Assembly (NCBI GenBank): GCA_030428785.1
Contig: JAUIEF010000008.1
Location: forward strand, 1 to 64,000
Source: a bacterium
Lineage (GTDB): Bacteria; Planctomycetota; B15-G4
Length of the DNA: 64,000 bases
Reading direction: 5' to 3'
The notes below the pieces were generated by a model. That model was not told the origin of the DNA. It made no database searches and saw nothing but the letters and a program-made list of their open reading frames with translations. The translations under genes and the position numbers were made by a program. This document shows positions 17,062-26,978 of the stretch, piece by piece (the stretch's first letter is position 1; every line of letters begins with the position of its first letter).

Positions 17062-19665
17062 TCACTCGGCGCGCAGCACGACGACCGCGAACTCCTCGCC
17101 GCCGTCGGGCGACCACGCGACGGGCTCCGAGACGAAGCCCTCGGCCGTCGCCTCGAGCGTCACCGGCCGCGCCGGCACCTCGAGGCTCGCGACGATGGGA
17201 CCGCCCACGCCCGGCACGACGAAGGGCACCGCGTCGGCGTCGCCCGGCCCGAGGTTCGTCTGCGCGACGATCGCGCCGTCCTCGTCGCGGGCGACGAGGT
17301 CGACGCGGCCCGGCGCGGCGCGCAGGTTGCCCGCCTCGACCTCGGCCTGCAGCCAGCGCGCGAGCTCGAACACCGGCGCGTCGGCCGGCGGCGGCTCGCC
17401 GGGCGCGCCCGCCGTGACGAGCACGAGCAGCGTGCGGAGCGCGTCCTCGCCGTAGACGAGCTCGATCGGCCCGCTCGGCGCGTCGCGCAGGTCGACGGCG
17501 TACTCGCGCTCCGGGCCGAGCCACCCGCGTTTCACCGTGACCGTGAGCCGCGCGGCCGGCAGCCCGCCCGCGATGGCGACGCCGTCCTCGCCGGTGCTCA
17601 GCACGGACATGCGGCTCCCCGGACCGCTCTCGACCATGAGCTGCTGGCCGTCCGCGTCGCGGAAGGTGAGCGTCGCGTCCACCGGCTCGCGCTTCGGGTC
17701 CACCACGCGGAACGTCACGCGCCGCGTCGGGAGGAACGCGATGTCGATGCGGTGCTCGCCGTCCTCGAACGTGCGCACGCCGCCGCTCCACGGCGCGTAG
17801 CCGTCGCACGACGCGTTGAGCAGGATCGCGCCCTCGTCGAGCCCGGTGATGCGCCAGCGGCCTTCCTCGTCGTCGAAGTCCCGGTTCGAGCCCGCGAAGC
17901 CGCCGCCCGGCCCGGCGAGCATGGGCGTCACGCCGAACGTCGTCACCGGCAGGCCGGTCACGCCGTCGCGCGCGACGCCGGTGAGCGTCACGCCGACGAC
18001 CGCGTCGGGGTCGAGCACGATGCGCAGGTCCTCGGCGCCGGAGCGCACGTCGACGACCGCGGTCGCGCCGCCGTCCTGCGCCTTCGCCGTGAGGCGGAAC
18101 ACGCCGTCGTAGAGGTTGCCGATCGAGAACGCGCCGTCCGCGAGCGTGCGCATCGTCACGTGCCCGAACTGCGACTCCCACGTGGGCACCGGGAACATCG
18201 TCGTGGCGCCGAGGTCCACGATGCGGTCGCCCTCGACCGAGATGCCGGCGCCCTCGACGGGTGCGCCGTCGACGTCGACGACGAGGCCGGCGAGCCGTCG
18301 CTCCGGACGCAGGCGCAGGTCCACGTGGTTGAGGCCGCCCTCCTCGATGACGACGGGTTGCTCGACGTGCACGGCGAGGCCGTCGGCGACCGCCGCGAGG
18401 TACGCGTCCGTGTCCGGCGCCGCGTCCTCGAACAGGAACCGCCCCTCGTCGTCCGTCTGCACGAAGCCGATGTTGGCCGACATGTCGGACGCCGAGCCCA
18501 GCTTGACCCGCGCGCCCGCCACGGTTGCGCCGCCCGGGCCGAGCACGGTGCCCGTGAGCGACAGCCCCGCCGCGAGCTCGATGAGCAGCTCGCCGTCGTC
18601 GACGGCGTGCGTGCCGCTCCACTCGCGGTGCCCGTCGGCCGCGGCGGTCACGCGGTACGTCCGCCGGCACAGGCCCTGCGCGAGGAAGCGCCCGTCCGCG
18701 CCGGAGGTCGCGTGCCGCCGGGGCGGCGCGAACCCGAAGACGCCCTCGTGCCGCGTCACGCGCTGCGAGGTCGGGATCTCGGAACGCAGCACGATCGTCG
18801 CGCCCTGCACGGACGCGCCGACCGTCGTGCGCACCGTGCCGACGATCCGCCGCTCCGGCGACACGACGAGCTCCACGCCGTCGACGAGCGCGTCCGCGTC
18901 GACGTGCCCCGCGAGCGCGCGGTCCGGCGCGAGGCCCTCCGCGAGCGCGCACACGACGAAGTCCTCGCCCAGCCAGTCGAGGCGGAACGCGCCGGCGCCG
19001 TCGGTCTCTGTCTCCTGGTGCGCCGGCTCGAGGCGGCCGTCCGTCATGGGGTAGTCGCGGGCCGACCAGCCGAGGACCGTCGCGCCGGGCACGGGGCGTC
19101 CCGTCGCGTCGACGACGACGCCCGCGACCGCGCAGCCCGTGTGCACCTCGAAGTCGAAGACGGTCTCCGTGCCCTCGAGGAGCGCGAGCGACTCGCGCAC
19201 GAGCTGGCCCGGCATGCGCGGACCGGGGCGGACCTCGACGGCCCACGCGATGACCGGGTCGGCGAGCACGAAGGCGTAGCGGCCGTCGTCGTCGGTGACC
19301 GCGTGCGGCGGCGCGCTCGTGAGCGTGCCCGGCGTGCGCAGGACGAGCTCGACGCCGGTGGCCGGCGCGCCGTCCGCCCGGTACGTCACGCGCCCCACGA
19401 GCCGCGCGGTCGTGTCCGCGTCGTCGGGCGTCGCGGCGGCCGGGTCGTCGGGCGCGGCGGTCGCGGCCGGCACGTCGAGCCGCTCGACGGGGTCCGCGTC
19501 GCGTCCGGCGGGCGTCGGCGCGTCCATGCCGCGCGCCTCGTCGTCGGGCGCGGCGACCACGGCGGGCGACGCGCCGTCGGCGCCGCGCTCGGCCTCGGAC
19601 GGCTCCTGCATGAGGAGCAGGACCGCCGCGGCGGCGACGAGGACGACCGCGCCGCAGAGCAACAT
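17062..19665 (-). CDS. large exported carboxypeptidase-regulatory-like (CarboxypepD_reg) repeat protein
   Basis: Signal anchor MLLCGAVVLVAAAAVLLLMQEPSEAE; repeats of the type VVVDATGRPVPGATV, GTVLGPGGATVAGARVKLG, LVVDVDGAPVEGAGISVEG. ATG 19665 preceded by AGGGGA; track starts at TTG 19680. Confidence 0.8.
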   Translation of the reverse strand: MLLCGAVVLVAAAAVLLLMQEPSEAERGADGASPAVVAAPDDEARGMDAPTPAGRDADPVERLDVPAATAAPDDPAAATPDDADTTARLVGRVTYRADGAPATGVELVLRTPGTLTSAPPHAVTDDDGRYAFVLADPVIAWAVEVRPGPRMPGQLVRESLALLEGTETVFDFEVHTGCAVAGVVVDATGRPVPGATVLGWSARDYPMTDGRLEPAHQETETDGAGAFRLDWLGEDFVVCALAEGLAPDRALAGHVDADALVDGVELVVSPERRIVGTVRTTVGASVQGATIVLRSEIPTSQRVTRHEGVFGFAPPRRHATSGADGRFLAQGLCRRTYRVTAAADGHREWSGTHAVDDGELLIELAAGLSLTGTVLGPGGATVAGARVKLGSASDMSANIGFVQTDDEGRFLFEDAAPDTDAYLAAVADGLAVHVEQPVVIEEGGLNHVDLRLRPERRLAGLVVDVDGAPVEGAGISVEGDRIVDLGATTMFPVPTWESQFGHVTMRTLADGAFSIGNLYDGVFRLTAKAQDGGATAVVDVRSGAEDLRIVLDPDAVVGVTLTGVARDGVTGLPVTTFGVTPMLAGPGGGFAGSNRDFDDEEGRWRITGLDEGAILLNASCDGYAPWSGGVRTFEDGEHRIDIAFLPTRRVTFRVVDPKREPVDATLTFRDADGQQLMVESGPGSRMSVLSTGEDGVAIAGGLPAARLTVTVKRGWLGPEREYAVDLRDAPSGPIELVYGEDALRTLLVLVTAGAPGEPPPADAPVFELARWLQAEVEAGNLRAAPGRVDLVARDEDGAIVAQTNLGPGDADAVPFVVPGVGGPIVASLEVPARPVTLEATAEGFVSEPVAWSPDGGEEFAVVVLRAE

Positions 19666-19670
19666 CGTTC

Positions 19671-19710
19671 CCCTGTTCAATGTCGTGTCCCGCTGTTCAA
19701 CACCGTGTCC
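19671..19710 (-). repeat. 20-bp tandem repeat in leader
   Basis: Plus strand ccctgttcaatgtcgtgtcc / cgctgttcaacaccgtgtcc (two full copies plus cgcttcatcc). Confidence 0.8.
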
Positions 19711-19718
19711 CGCTTCAT
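19677..19718 (-). CDS. putative 13-aa leader peptide
   Basis: ATG AAG CGG GAC ACG GTG TTG AAC AGC GGG ACA CGA CAT TGA (MKRDTVLNSGTRH*), preceded by TATCCT-N7. Confidence 0.4.
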   Translation of the reverse strand: MKRDTVLNSGTRH

Positions 19719-19725
19719 CCGGGCG

Positions 19726-19731
19726 AGGATA
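19726..19731 (-). promoter_or_regulatory. putative -10 element (TATCCT) 7 nt before leader ATG
   Basis: Minus strand ccggTATCCTcgcccggATG. Confidence 0.5.
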
Positions 19732-19746
19732 CCGGGGCGGGGCGGG

Positions 19747-20826
19747 TCAGCGCGTCTCCGAATCGCGCGCCGCGTCGGGGAGCCGCCGCGCGAGCGTGAA
19801 CCACGCGAAGTAGCCCTCCGCGAGCTCGGCCTCGTCGCCCCAGCCCAGCGCGAGGCCCATGCGCCGCGTCGCGTCGTCGTCCACGCGGTCGATCTCCAGC
19901 ACCTCGAAGCCCGCCGCCTCCCACGCCTCGCGCGGGAACGGCGAGCGACCGTCCGCCCACGGCACGTACGGCTCGTCGTCCGCGGCCTCCGGCGGGCAGA
20001 TGTTGTAGATCATCGCGAGGCCGCCGGGTCGCAGCACGCGCCGCAGGTGCGCGAGGAAGGTCGCGTCGTCGACGCCCAGGTCGATCGTCATGCGCGGGTC
20101 GACGGGGCGCGCCGGGTGCACGTAGCCGCGCTTGAGCGTGTTCTTGCTCAGGAAGACGTCGTAGCCGTCGCCGACCGACCCGACGACGCCGTCCTCCGAC
20201 GGCCAGCGCCCCTCGACGAGGCGCACGGAGCCCGGCGGGCCGTCGTCGCGCGCGACCTCGCCCGTGTCCCCGGGCGACCCGTAGAGCGCCGTGAGGAAGC
20301 TGTCGACGTCGACGCCCGTGACGTGCGCGCCCGCCGACGCGAGCGCGCGCAGGTGGCCGACGCCGCCGTAGCCGAAGTCGAGCAGGCGGACGCCCTCCCA
20401 CCCCGCGACGCCGGCCCCGCCGAGGAGGTCGAGCGCGCGCGCGTACGCGACCGGCGAGCCGTAGCGCGTCAGGTAATAGGTGGTCGCCGCGAGGGTGCGC
20501 TCCTCGAGGGCGGCGCGCGCGCCGTCGGGGAGCGTCGCGGCCTCGGCGGGCGCGAGGTACCGGCCGGCCTCGCGGTCGACGAACACGGTGCGTTCCCGCG
20601 CGGGCGGCAGGGACCCCACGGCGTCGAGGAACGCGCGCCCGGCGTCGCTCGTCACGAGCTCCCCGGCGAGGGCGTCCGCCTCGGCGCGGAGTTGCCGGAC
20701 GAGGTCGTCGGGCGTGTCGTCGGCCGGCGGCGCGCCGAGCGCGAGGGCCGTGCCAGGGAACAGCACGAGGAGGCAGCAGCAGAGGGCGAGCGGCACGGCG
20801 GGCTCCGGCGGGGTGGGGGCGCGCAT
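19747..20826 (-). CDS. exported SAM-dependent methyltransferase-like protein
   Basis: Signal peptide VPLALCCCLLVLFPGTALAL; class I fold motif VRLLDFGYGGVGHLRALASAGAHVTGVDVD; VLRPGGLAMIYNICPP. Confidence 0.75.
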   Translation of the reverse strand: MRAPTPPEPAVPLALCCCLLVLFPGTALALGAPPADDTPDDLVRQLRAEADALAGELVTSDAGRAFLDAVGSLPPARERTVFVDREAGRYLAPAEAATLPDGARAALEERTLAATTYYLTRYGSPVAYARALDLLGGAGVAGWEGVRLLDFGYGGVGHLRALASAGAHVTGVDVDSFLTALYGSPGDTGEVARDDGPPGSVRLVEGRWPSEDGVVGSVGDGYDVFLSKNTLKRGYVHPARPVDPRMTIDLGVDDATFLAHLRRVLRPGGLAMIYNICPPEAADDEPYVPWADGRSPFPREAWEAAGFEVLEIDRVDDDATRRMGLALGWGDEAELAEGYFAWFTLARRLPDAARDSETR

Positions 20827-21150
20827 CGCGCGCCGGCGGGCGGGCGATCGCGGCGCGATCCTCGCGCGCGCTCCGCGATCGTCGCACGGAGGCGCGCCGC
20901 CCGACGAGCGTGCCCCACGCCGCCGCGCGCGGGTCGGGCGAAAGGGTGGCGGGATGTCGGGACCGTCACCGGCCCGCCCGCCGCGCGGCGAGCGCGTCGC
21001 CGGGATGGGACGCCGTCGCCCGTGTCGTGAGGACGAGTTCCTGGATCCCACAGCTCATGGAGGATACGACGGTGCCGTCGGGCCTCGTGCTCAGCAACGG
21101 CGTCCGTGGCGTGACGCCCTGACCGCCGCACCCCACCGCGTGCCTCCCGC

Positions 21151-21621
21151 ATGGCCAAGTCGTCGACGAACCGCTTCCGCAAGAACGTGCTCAAGCCCCT
21201 CGCGGGGCTCGTGCTCATCGCCTTCATCGGCGCGCAGTTCGTGCCGCTCGACCGGACGAACCCGCCCGTCGACCCGGCGCTCGCGCTCGACGCGCCGCCC
21301 GCGGTCATGGACGTGCTGCGGCGCGCGTGCCTCGACTGCCACAGCCACGAGACGCGCTGGCCGTGGTACGCGTACGTCGCGCCGGCGTCGCTGCTCGTCG
21401 CGCACGACGTCGAGGAGGGTCGCGAGCACCTGAACCTCAGCGAGTGGAACGCGGAGACGCCGTCGTGGCAGGCGCACCACGCGGAGGAGATGGTCGAGGA
21501 GATCGAGGACGGCGAGATGCCGCCGTGGTTCTACACGCCGCTCCACGGCGAGGCGTCGCTGAGCGAGGCGGACGTGGACGTGCTCCGCACGTGGGCCGCG
21601 TCCTTCGCCGAGGACGGCTGA
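21151..21621 (+). CDS. haem-binding domain protein (CxxCH)
   Basis: RRACLDCHSHETRWPWYAYVAPASLLVAHDVEEGREHLNLSEW...EEIEDGEMPPWFYTPLHGEASLSEADVDVLRTW, typical of the Haem_bd family. Confidence 0.85.
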   Translation: MAKSSTNRFRKNVLKPLAGLVLIAFIGAQFVPLDRTNPPVDPALALDAPPAVMDVLRRACLDCHSHETRWPWYAYVAPASLLVAHDVEEGREHLNLSEWNAETPSWQAHHAEEMVEEIEDGEMPPWFYTPLHGEASLSEADVDVLRTWAASFAEDG

Positions 21622-21768
21622 CCCCGGACGGGGAGACGGTCCGCCGGACCGGGGCGCCCCGTCCCGTGCGGGGCCGCGCGGTCCGCGGCGCTCGCGCGGC
21701 TTCCCGGACGAGGGCGCGCCTTCCCGTATAGGATGGGCGCCGATCGCCGCGCCCTCCGGGAGAGAACC

Positions 21769-24228
21769 GTGACCGTCGCCCTCCGCTCCGCCCTCGTCGG
21801 CCTCGCGCTCGTCGCGACGGTCGGGTCCTCCGTCGTCGCGCAGGAGACGTGGCGCGAGCCGCCGCCCGAGATCGTCCGCATCCTCGACGCGCCGCCGCTG
21901 CCGTACGTGAGCCCGGGTCCGAACGGCGACGTGACGCTCTTCCTCGAGCGCGAGAACCTGCCGCCGCTGCGCGAGATGGCGCAGCCCATGCTCAAGCTCG
22001 CGGGCACGCGCGTGAACCCGGCGACGAACGCGCGCTTCGGTCCGCGCTCGATCGTCGGCGTGCGCCTCGAGGACGCCGCGGGCGAGACGATCCACGAGCA
22101 GAACATGGTCCGTGGCGAAGGGCTCGGCTTCCCGAGCTGGTCGCCGGACGGCACGCGCGCGCTCTTCACCGTGACGCACGTCGAGGCGGACGCCCCGGGC
22201 GTGGGCCTCGCGCTGCTCGACGCCGCGAAGGGCGGGTGGTTCCCGATCACCGGTCGCGACGTGAACACGCTCGGCGTCTCGCCGCAGTGGGTGCCGGGGC
22301 GCAACGGGATCGTCGCCGGCTTCGTGCCGACGGACCGCGGCGACGCGCCGGAGGAGTCGCCCGTGCCGGCGGGGCCCGTCGTGCAGGAGAACCTGGGCGG
22401 TGTGCCCGCGCCGGTGCGCACGTACCAGGACCTGCTCGAGGACCCGCACGACGAGGCGCTCTTCGACCACCACTTCACGTCGCAGCTGAAGCTGCTCGAC
22501 CTGGACGGTGCGCCGCCGAAGGACCTCGGCCCGCCCGGCGTCTACGTCGACGCGACGCCCTCGCCCGACGGGCGTTTCCTGCTCGTCGAGCGCCTCGAGC
22601 GCCCGTACAGCTACCTCGTGCCGTGGTACCGCTTCCCGCGCGTCGTCGAGGTGTGGGACCTCGACGGGAACGTCGTCGCGGAGCTCGCGCGGCTGCCGCT
22701 CGCGGAGCGCATCCCGATCCAGGGCGTGCTCACGGGGCCGCGCAACCACGCGTGGCGCGCGACGGCCGGCACGGCGGAGGTCGTGTGGGTCGAGGCGCTC
22801 GACGGCGGCGACCCGAACGTCGAGGCCGAGGAGCGCGATCGCGTCCTCATGCTCGGCGCGCCGTTCACGGGCGAGCCGCGCGAGGTCGCGCGCCTCGAGG
22901 ACCGGTACTCGGGCCTGGCGTGGGTCGCCGACGGCGACGACGCGCTCGTCACCGAGTACGACCGCGACGAGCGCTGGGTGCGGAGCTGGCTCGTCGACTG
23001 CGGCGCGTCGGTGGAGGGCGCGCGCGACCCGGTGCTCGTGTTCGACCTGTCCGTGCAGGACGCGTACGGCGACCCGGGCGACCCGGTCACGGAGCGCAAC
23101 GCGGCGGGGCGGTCCGTCGTGCGGCTCGTCGACGGCGGCATGCTGCTCGAGGGGCGCGGCGCGTCGGCCGAGGGCGACCGGCCGTTCCTCGACCACCGCG
23201 ACCTGCTCACCGGCGAGACGCGGCGGCTCTGGCGCAACGCCGGCGAGGAGTACGAGTCGGTCGTCGACGTGCTGCCGGGCGTCGAGGACGGCGCGCTCAC
23301 GGTCGTCACGCGGCGCGAGACGCCGAGCGAGCCGCCGAACTACTATCGGCGGCGCGTGCCGCTCGACGGCGGCGAGTCGACGCGCGTCGCGATGACGTCC
23401 TTCGAGCACCCGGCGCCCGAGCTGCTCGACGTGCGCAAGGAGCTCGTGACCTACGCGCGCGGCGACGGCGTGCAGCTGTCGGCGACGCTCTACCTGCCGC
23501 CGGGCCACGAGGACGGCGACGTGCACCCGCTCGTCGTGTGGGCGTACCCGCGCGAGTTCAACGACCCGTCGATGGCCGGGCAGGTGCGCGGCTCGCCGTA
23601 CCGCTTCACGATCTTCGGCGGCAGCTCGCACCTCTTCATGCTCACGCAGGGCTACGCGGTCATGGACGGCGCGACGATGCCGGTGGTGGGTGACGACCCG
23701 GAGACGGTGAACGACACCTTCATCGACCAGATCGTCTCGAGCGCGGCGGCGGCCATCGAGGAGGCCGTGTCCCGCGGCGTGGCGGACGGCGACCGCGCGG
23801 CGGTGGGCGGTCACTCGTACGGGGCGTTCATGACGGCGAACCTGCTCGCGCACAGCGACCTGTTCAAGGCGGGCATCGCGCGGAGCGGCGCCTACAACCG
23901 GACGCTCACGCCCTTCGGCTTCCAGGCCGAGCGGCGCACGTTCTGGGAGGCGCCGGAGACCTACTTCGAGCTCTCGCCGTTCATGCACGCCGACCAGGTC
24001 GACGAGCCGCTGCTCATGATCCACGGCATGGACGACAACAACAGCGGCACGTTCCCGATCCAGTCCGAGCGCATGTACCACGCGGTCAAGGGCCACGGCG
24101 GCACGGCGCGGCTCGTCATGCTCCCGTACGAGAGCCACGGCTACCGCGCGCGCGAGTCCGTCATGCAGACGCTCGCGGAGATGGTCGACTGGCTCGACCG
24201 CTGGGTGAAGGGCGAGCCCGGGACCTGA
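21769..24228 (+). CDS. prolyl oligopeptidase family (S9) serine peptidase, glutamyl-endopeptidase-like
   Basis: GTG start with GGGAGA SD; SWSPDGTRALFT, AAVGGHSYGAFMTANLLAHSDLFKAGIARSGAYNRTLTPFGFQAERRTFWEAPETY, IHGMDDNNSGTFPIQSERMYHAVKGHG. Confidence 0.92.
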   Translation: MTVALRSALVGLALVATVGSSVVAQETWREPPPEIVRILDAPPLPYVSPGPNGDVTLFLERENLPPLREMAQPMLKLAGTRVNPATNARFGPRSIVGVRLEDAAGETIHEQNMVRGEGLGFPSWSPDGTRALFTVTHVEADAPGVGLALLDAAKGGWFPITGRDVNTLGVSPQWVPGRNGIVAGFVPTDRGDAPEESPVPAGPVVQENLGGVPAPVRTYQDLLEDPHDEALFDHHFTSQLKLLDLDGAPPKDLGPPGVYVDATPSPDGRFLLVERLERPYSYLVPWYRFPRVVEVWDLDGNVVAELARLPLAERIPIQGVLTGPRNHAWRATAGTAEVVWVEALDGGDPNVEAEERDRVLMLGAPFTGEPREVARLEDRYSGLAWVADGDDALVTEYDRDERWVRSWLVDCGASVEGARDPVLVFDLSVQDAYGDPGDPVTERNAAGRSVVRLVDGGMLLEGRGASAEGDRPFLDHRDLLTGETRRLWRNAGEEYESVVDVLPGVEDGALTVVTRRETPSEPPNYYRRRVPLDGGESTRVAMTSFEHPAPELLDVRKELVTYARGDGVQLSATLYLPPGHEDGDVHPLVVWAYPREFNDPSMAGQVRGSPYRFTIFGGSSHLFMLTQGYAVMDGATMPVVGDDPETVNDTFIDQIVSSAAAAIEEAVSRGVADGDRAAVGGHSYGAFMTANLLAHSDLFKAGIARSGAYNRTLTPFGFQAERRTFWEAPETYFELSPFMHADQVDEPLLMIHGMDDNNSGTFPIQSERMYHAVKGHGGTARLVMLPYESHGYRARESVMQTLAEMVDWLDRWVKGEPGT

Positions 24229-24300
24229 GTCGGGGGCGGCGGTCGGGAGCGCGGGCGCGGCGCGCGGCGTGAGCGCGGCGCGCTCGCGGGGTCGCCGCGC

Positions 24301-24939
24301 TCAGCGCGGGCGCACGACGTACGTGCAGCGGCGGCCGTCGTCGAGCAGGTACTCCGTGCGCTCGACGTCGACGTCCGGGCCGAGCACCTCGCGGAAGAGC
24401 GCGAGCTCGCCGTCGCAGAGGCCCGTGCAGACCTCGGCGGCCGCGCAGATGGGGCAGTGGTTCTCGACGAGCCGGAAACCGTCCGCCGTGCGTGACCACT
24501 CGGCCATGTAGCCCTCCTCGCGGCGCAGGGCGGCGAGGGCCGCGACGCGCTCGTCGAGCGTCGATGACGCGCCGGGCATGCGCTCGCGGTAGAGCGCGAG
24601 CTGCTGCTTGCCGCGCGCGCGGACGAGCTTCGCGACGCCGGCCTCGCCGAACGCCTCGCGCGCCGCGTCGAGCAGGTCGAGCGTGAGCTCGGCGTGGCTG
24701 TCCGGGAAGCGCTCGTTCGCGGCGGGGAGCAGGCGCCAGATGCGGCGCGGCCGTCCGACGCGGCCCGCCTCGTCCTCGGACGCGACGAGTCCCTCCTCCT
24801 CGAGCTTCGCCGTGTGCTGTCGGACGGCCATGGGCGTGACGCCGAGCCGCTTGGCCAGCGCGCCCGTGGACTGCGGACCCTTGGTCTTGAGGTGGAAGAG
24901 GAGCTTCTCACGGGGGCCGGCGGAGGAGGGCGGACGCAT
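24301..24939 (-). CDS. winged-HTH regulator, SufR/ArsR-like, with Cys-rich C-terminus
   Basis: REKLLFHLKTKGPQSTGALAKRLGVTPMAVRQHTAKLEEEGLVASEDEAGRVGRPRRIWRL ... NHCPICAAAEVCTGLCDGE. Confidence 0.83.
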   Translation of the reverse strand: MRPPSSAGPREKLLFHLKTKGPQSTGALAKRLGVTPMAVRQHTAKLEEEGLVASEDEAGRVGRPRRIWRLLPAANERFPDSHAELTLDLLDAAREAFGEAGVAKLVRARGKQQLALYRERMPGASSTLDERVAALAALRREEGYMAEWSRTADGFRLVENHCPICAAAEVCTGLCDGELALFREVLGPDVDVERTEYLLDDGRRCTYVVRPR

Positions 24940-24946
24940 GGGGGCG

Positions 24947-24952
24947 AGTGTA
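24947..24952 (-). promoter_or_regulatory. putative -10 element (TACACT) 7 nt before ATG
   Basis: Minus strand cggcTACACTcgcccccATG. Confidence 0.5.
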
Positions 24953-25149
24953 GCCGCGCCGCACAATAAACACACGAAATGCTTTGCCTATTCGAGAGGC
25001 CTCGACGATAACGATAGTCACGACTTGCGAAATGGAGGCGGCCCGGCCGGGTCGCCGCACCCCGCGGCCGATCGGGTGACCCCGCCGGCCGCCGACCCCT
25101 CGGCGTCGCCGCCCGCGCGCGACGGTCGCCGGACAGCCCGGAGGACGCC

Positions 25150-25611
25150 ATGCAGACCGCTCCCGACACCGACCGCCGCGCAGCCGCCGCCGTCGTCGCG
25201 CACCTCGACCACCTGAACCTCTCCGTCGCGGACCTCGACGAGACCGTCGCGTGGTACGGGCGGGTCTTCGGCTTCGAGGTGCAGGAGACCGGTGTCTACA
25301 ACGGCGCGCCCTGGGCCATCCTGCGCGCCGGCGAGGCGCTGCTCTGCCTCTACGAGTACGCGGAGCGCGAGCTGCTCGACGGGCACGCCCTCGCCGAGCG
25401 CCGCATCCACGGCTTCAACCACTTCGGCCTGCGCGTCCGCGACAAGGACGCCTGGCTCGAGACGCTGCGCCGCGAGCAGGTCCCCGTGCTCTACGACGGC
25501 GTCGTGCGCTGGCCGCACGGCGACTCGTGGTACGTCGAGGACCCCACCGGCTACGAGATCGAGGTCGCGCACTGGGACGACGACGTCGTGCGCTTCCCGA
25601 CCGTGGCCTGA
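25150..25611 (+). CDS. VOC (glyoxalase/bleomycin resistance) family protein
   Basis: LDHLNLSVADLDETVAWYGRVFGFEV ... FNHFGLRVRDKDAW ... SWYVEDPTGYEIEVAHW; SD GGAGG. Confidence 0.92.
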   Translation: MQTAPDTDRRAAAAVVAHLDHLNLSVADLDETVAWYGRVFGFEVQETGVYNGAPWAILRAGEALLCLYEYAERELLDGHALAERRIHGFNHFGLRVRDKDAWLETLRREQVPVLYDGVVRWPHGDSWYVEDPTGYEIEVAHWDDDVVRFPTVA

Positions 25612-25659
25612 ACGGCGCGGCGGGCGACGCGGGCGCGCGCGCCGTCCGTCCCGCCGCGC

Positions 25660-26910
25660 TCAGGTCCCGGGCGGCGGCGCCGGCGCGAACGACATCGAGA
25701 CCTGCCACCCGTACACCGGGTAGCGGATGCGCGTGCGGTAGCCGCGGAACGCCGCGGGCTCCCAGCCGTAGCGCTCGCCGAGGTGCACGAGCATCGCCGG
25801 GTAGTTCGCGATCTCGGGCGCGTGCGCGCGCGCGAGGTCGGCGCCCAGGAACTCCACCGACTCGTCGAGGTCCACGCGGTCGATGTCGCGCGAGCGGTCG
25901 TTGACGTTCGCGATGCCGTCGTAGCCCGTGTCGAACACGACGAGCTCCGGGTCCGAGCCGGGGAACGCGTCCCGGTGCAGGAAGACGTCGAAGAGCAGGC
26001 TCGCGACGGGCATCGCCGGCTCGACGAAGAGCGCGCTGCGGGCGCCCGCCTCGCCGCTCGCGTAGCGGCGCATCGCGGCCGGGTGGTGGTCCACGACGAA
26101 CATGTCGACGACCTGCTTCGGCCCGAGGATGTCGTCGGGCAGCGTGTAGTGCACGGCGTCGCCCGCGGCGCGGACCTCGAGCTTCGCGGGCGGGTTCACG
26201 CAGAAGCGGTCGAGCGTCTCGATGGTGGGGACCTCGTCGCGCGCGGCGCCGTCGCCCGCGTCGCCGCTGCGGTAGCGGTACCCGAAGCGCGCCGTGACCC
26301 CCGGCCGCAGCCGCTGCATGGCGACCGCGCCGTTGAGCCACACGAGGTCGAGCCGCTCCCCGTCCTCCGCGGACGGCCACACGACGGCGGTCCCGAGCCA
26401 GTGCTCCGCCTGGACGCCCTTGAGCTGCGACAGGCCCTTGAACACGGAGTACTTGCTCGCGAGCTCGAAGCGCTCGCGGGCGCCGGGCAGCTCGGCGCTG
26501 ATGAGCGCGTCGAGGGCCGCGCGCGTGCCGGCCTCCTCCCGGATGAGCCGGTCGAAGGCGTCGACGGCGGCCTCCGTGGAGCGCGCGAGCTCGCGCGGCA
26601 CGCCGTGCGCGACGGACGCGCGGAGCGCGCGGCGCACGGGTTCGAGCCCCGGCAGCAGGTGGAGCACCTCGAGCGGGTCGCGGCTGGCGGTCGCCTGGAG
26701 CAGCCGGCTCGCGACGGCCCGGTTCACGCCCAGGTCGCGGGCGAGCCGGTTCGGCCGGTGGGGGGCGCCGGGGAGCGCCTCGAGCACGCCGCGCAGCCCC
26801 GCGCCGAGGGCCTCGCCCGTGTCCCGGATGCGCTGCTCGAGGTCCGCGCCGGAGCCCGGACCGTCCGGCGCGGGCTCGAGCGGCGAGGACGGGGAGGCGG
26901 GGGACGTCAC
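25660..26910 (-). CDS. hypothetical protein with N-terminal HTH-like segment
   Basis: 416 aa; LARDLGVNRAVASRLLQA resembles a helix-turn-helix; rest unassigned. Confidence 0.7.
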   Translation of the reverse strand: MTSPASPSSPLEPAPDGPGSGADLEQRIRDTGEALGAGLRGVLEALPGAPHRPNRLARDLGVNRAVASRLLQATASRDPLEVLHLLPGLEPVRRALRASVAHGVPRELARSTEAAVDAFDRLIREEAGTRAALDALISAELPGARERFELASKYSVFKGLSQLKGVQAEHWLGTAVVWPSAEDGERLDLVWLNGAVAMQRLRPGVTARFGYRYRSGDAGDGAARDEVPTIETLDRFCVNPPAKLEVRAAGDAVHYTLPDDILGPKQVVDMFVVDHHPAAMRRYASGEAGARSALFVEPAMPVASLLFDVFLHRDAFPGSDPELVVFDTGYDGIANVNDRSRDIDRVDLDESVEFLGADLARAHAPEIANYPAMLVHLGERYGWEPAAFRGYRTRIRYPVYGWQVSMSFAPAPPPGT

Positions 26911-26978
26911 GGAAGGGCTCCGAAGGCGGCGAGGAGTGTGATCGATGCCTCCGCGACGCGCCAGGAAATCGTCAAGAT

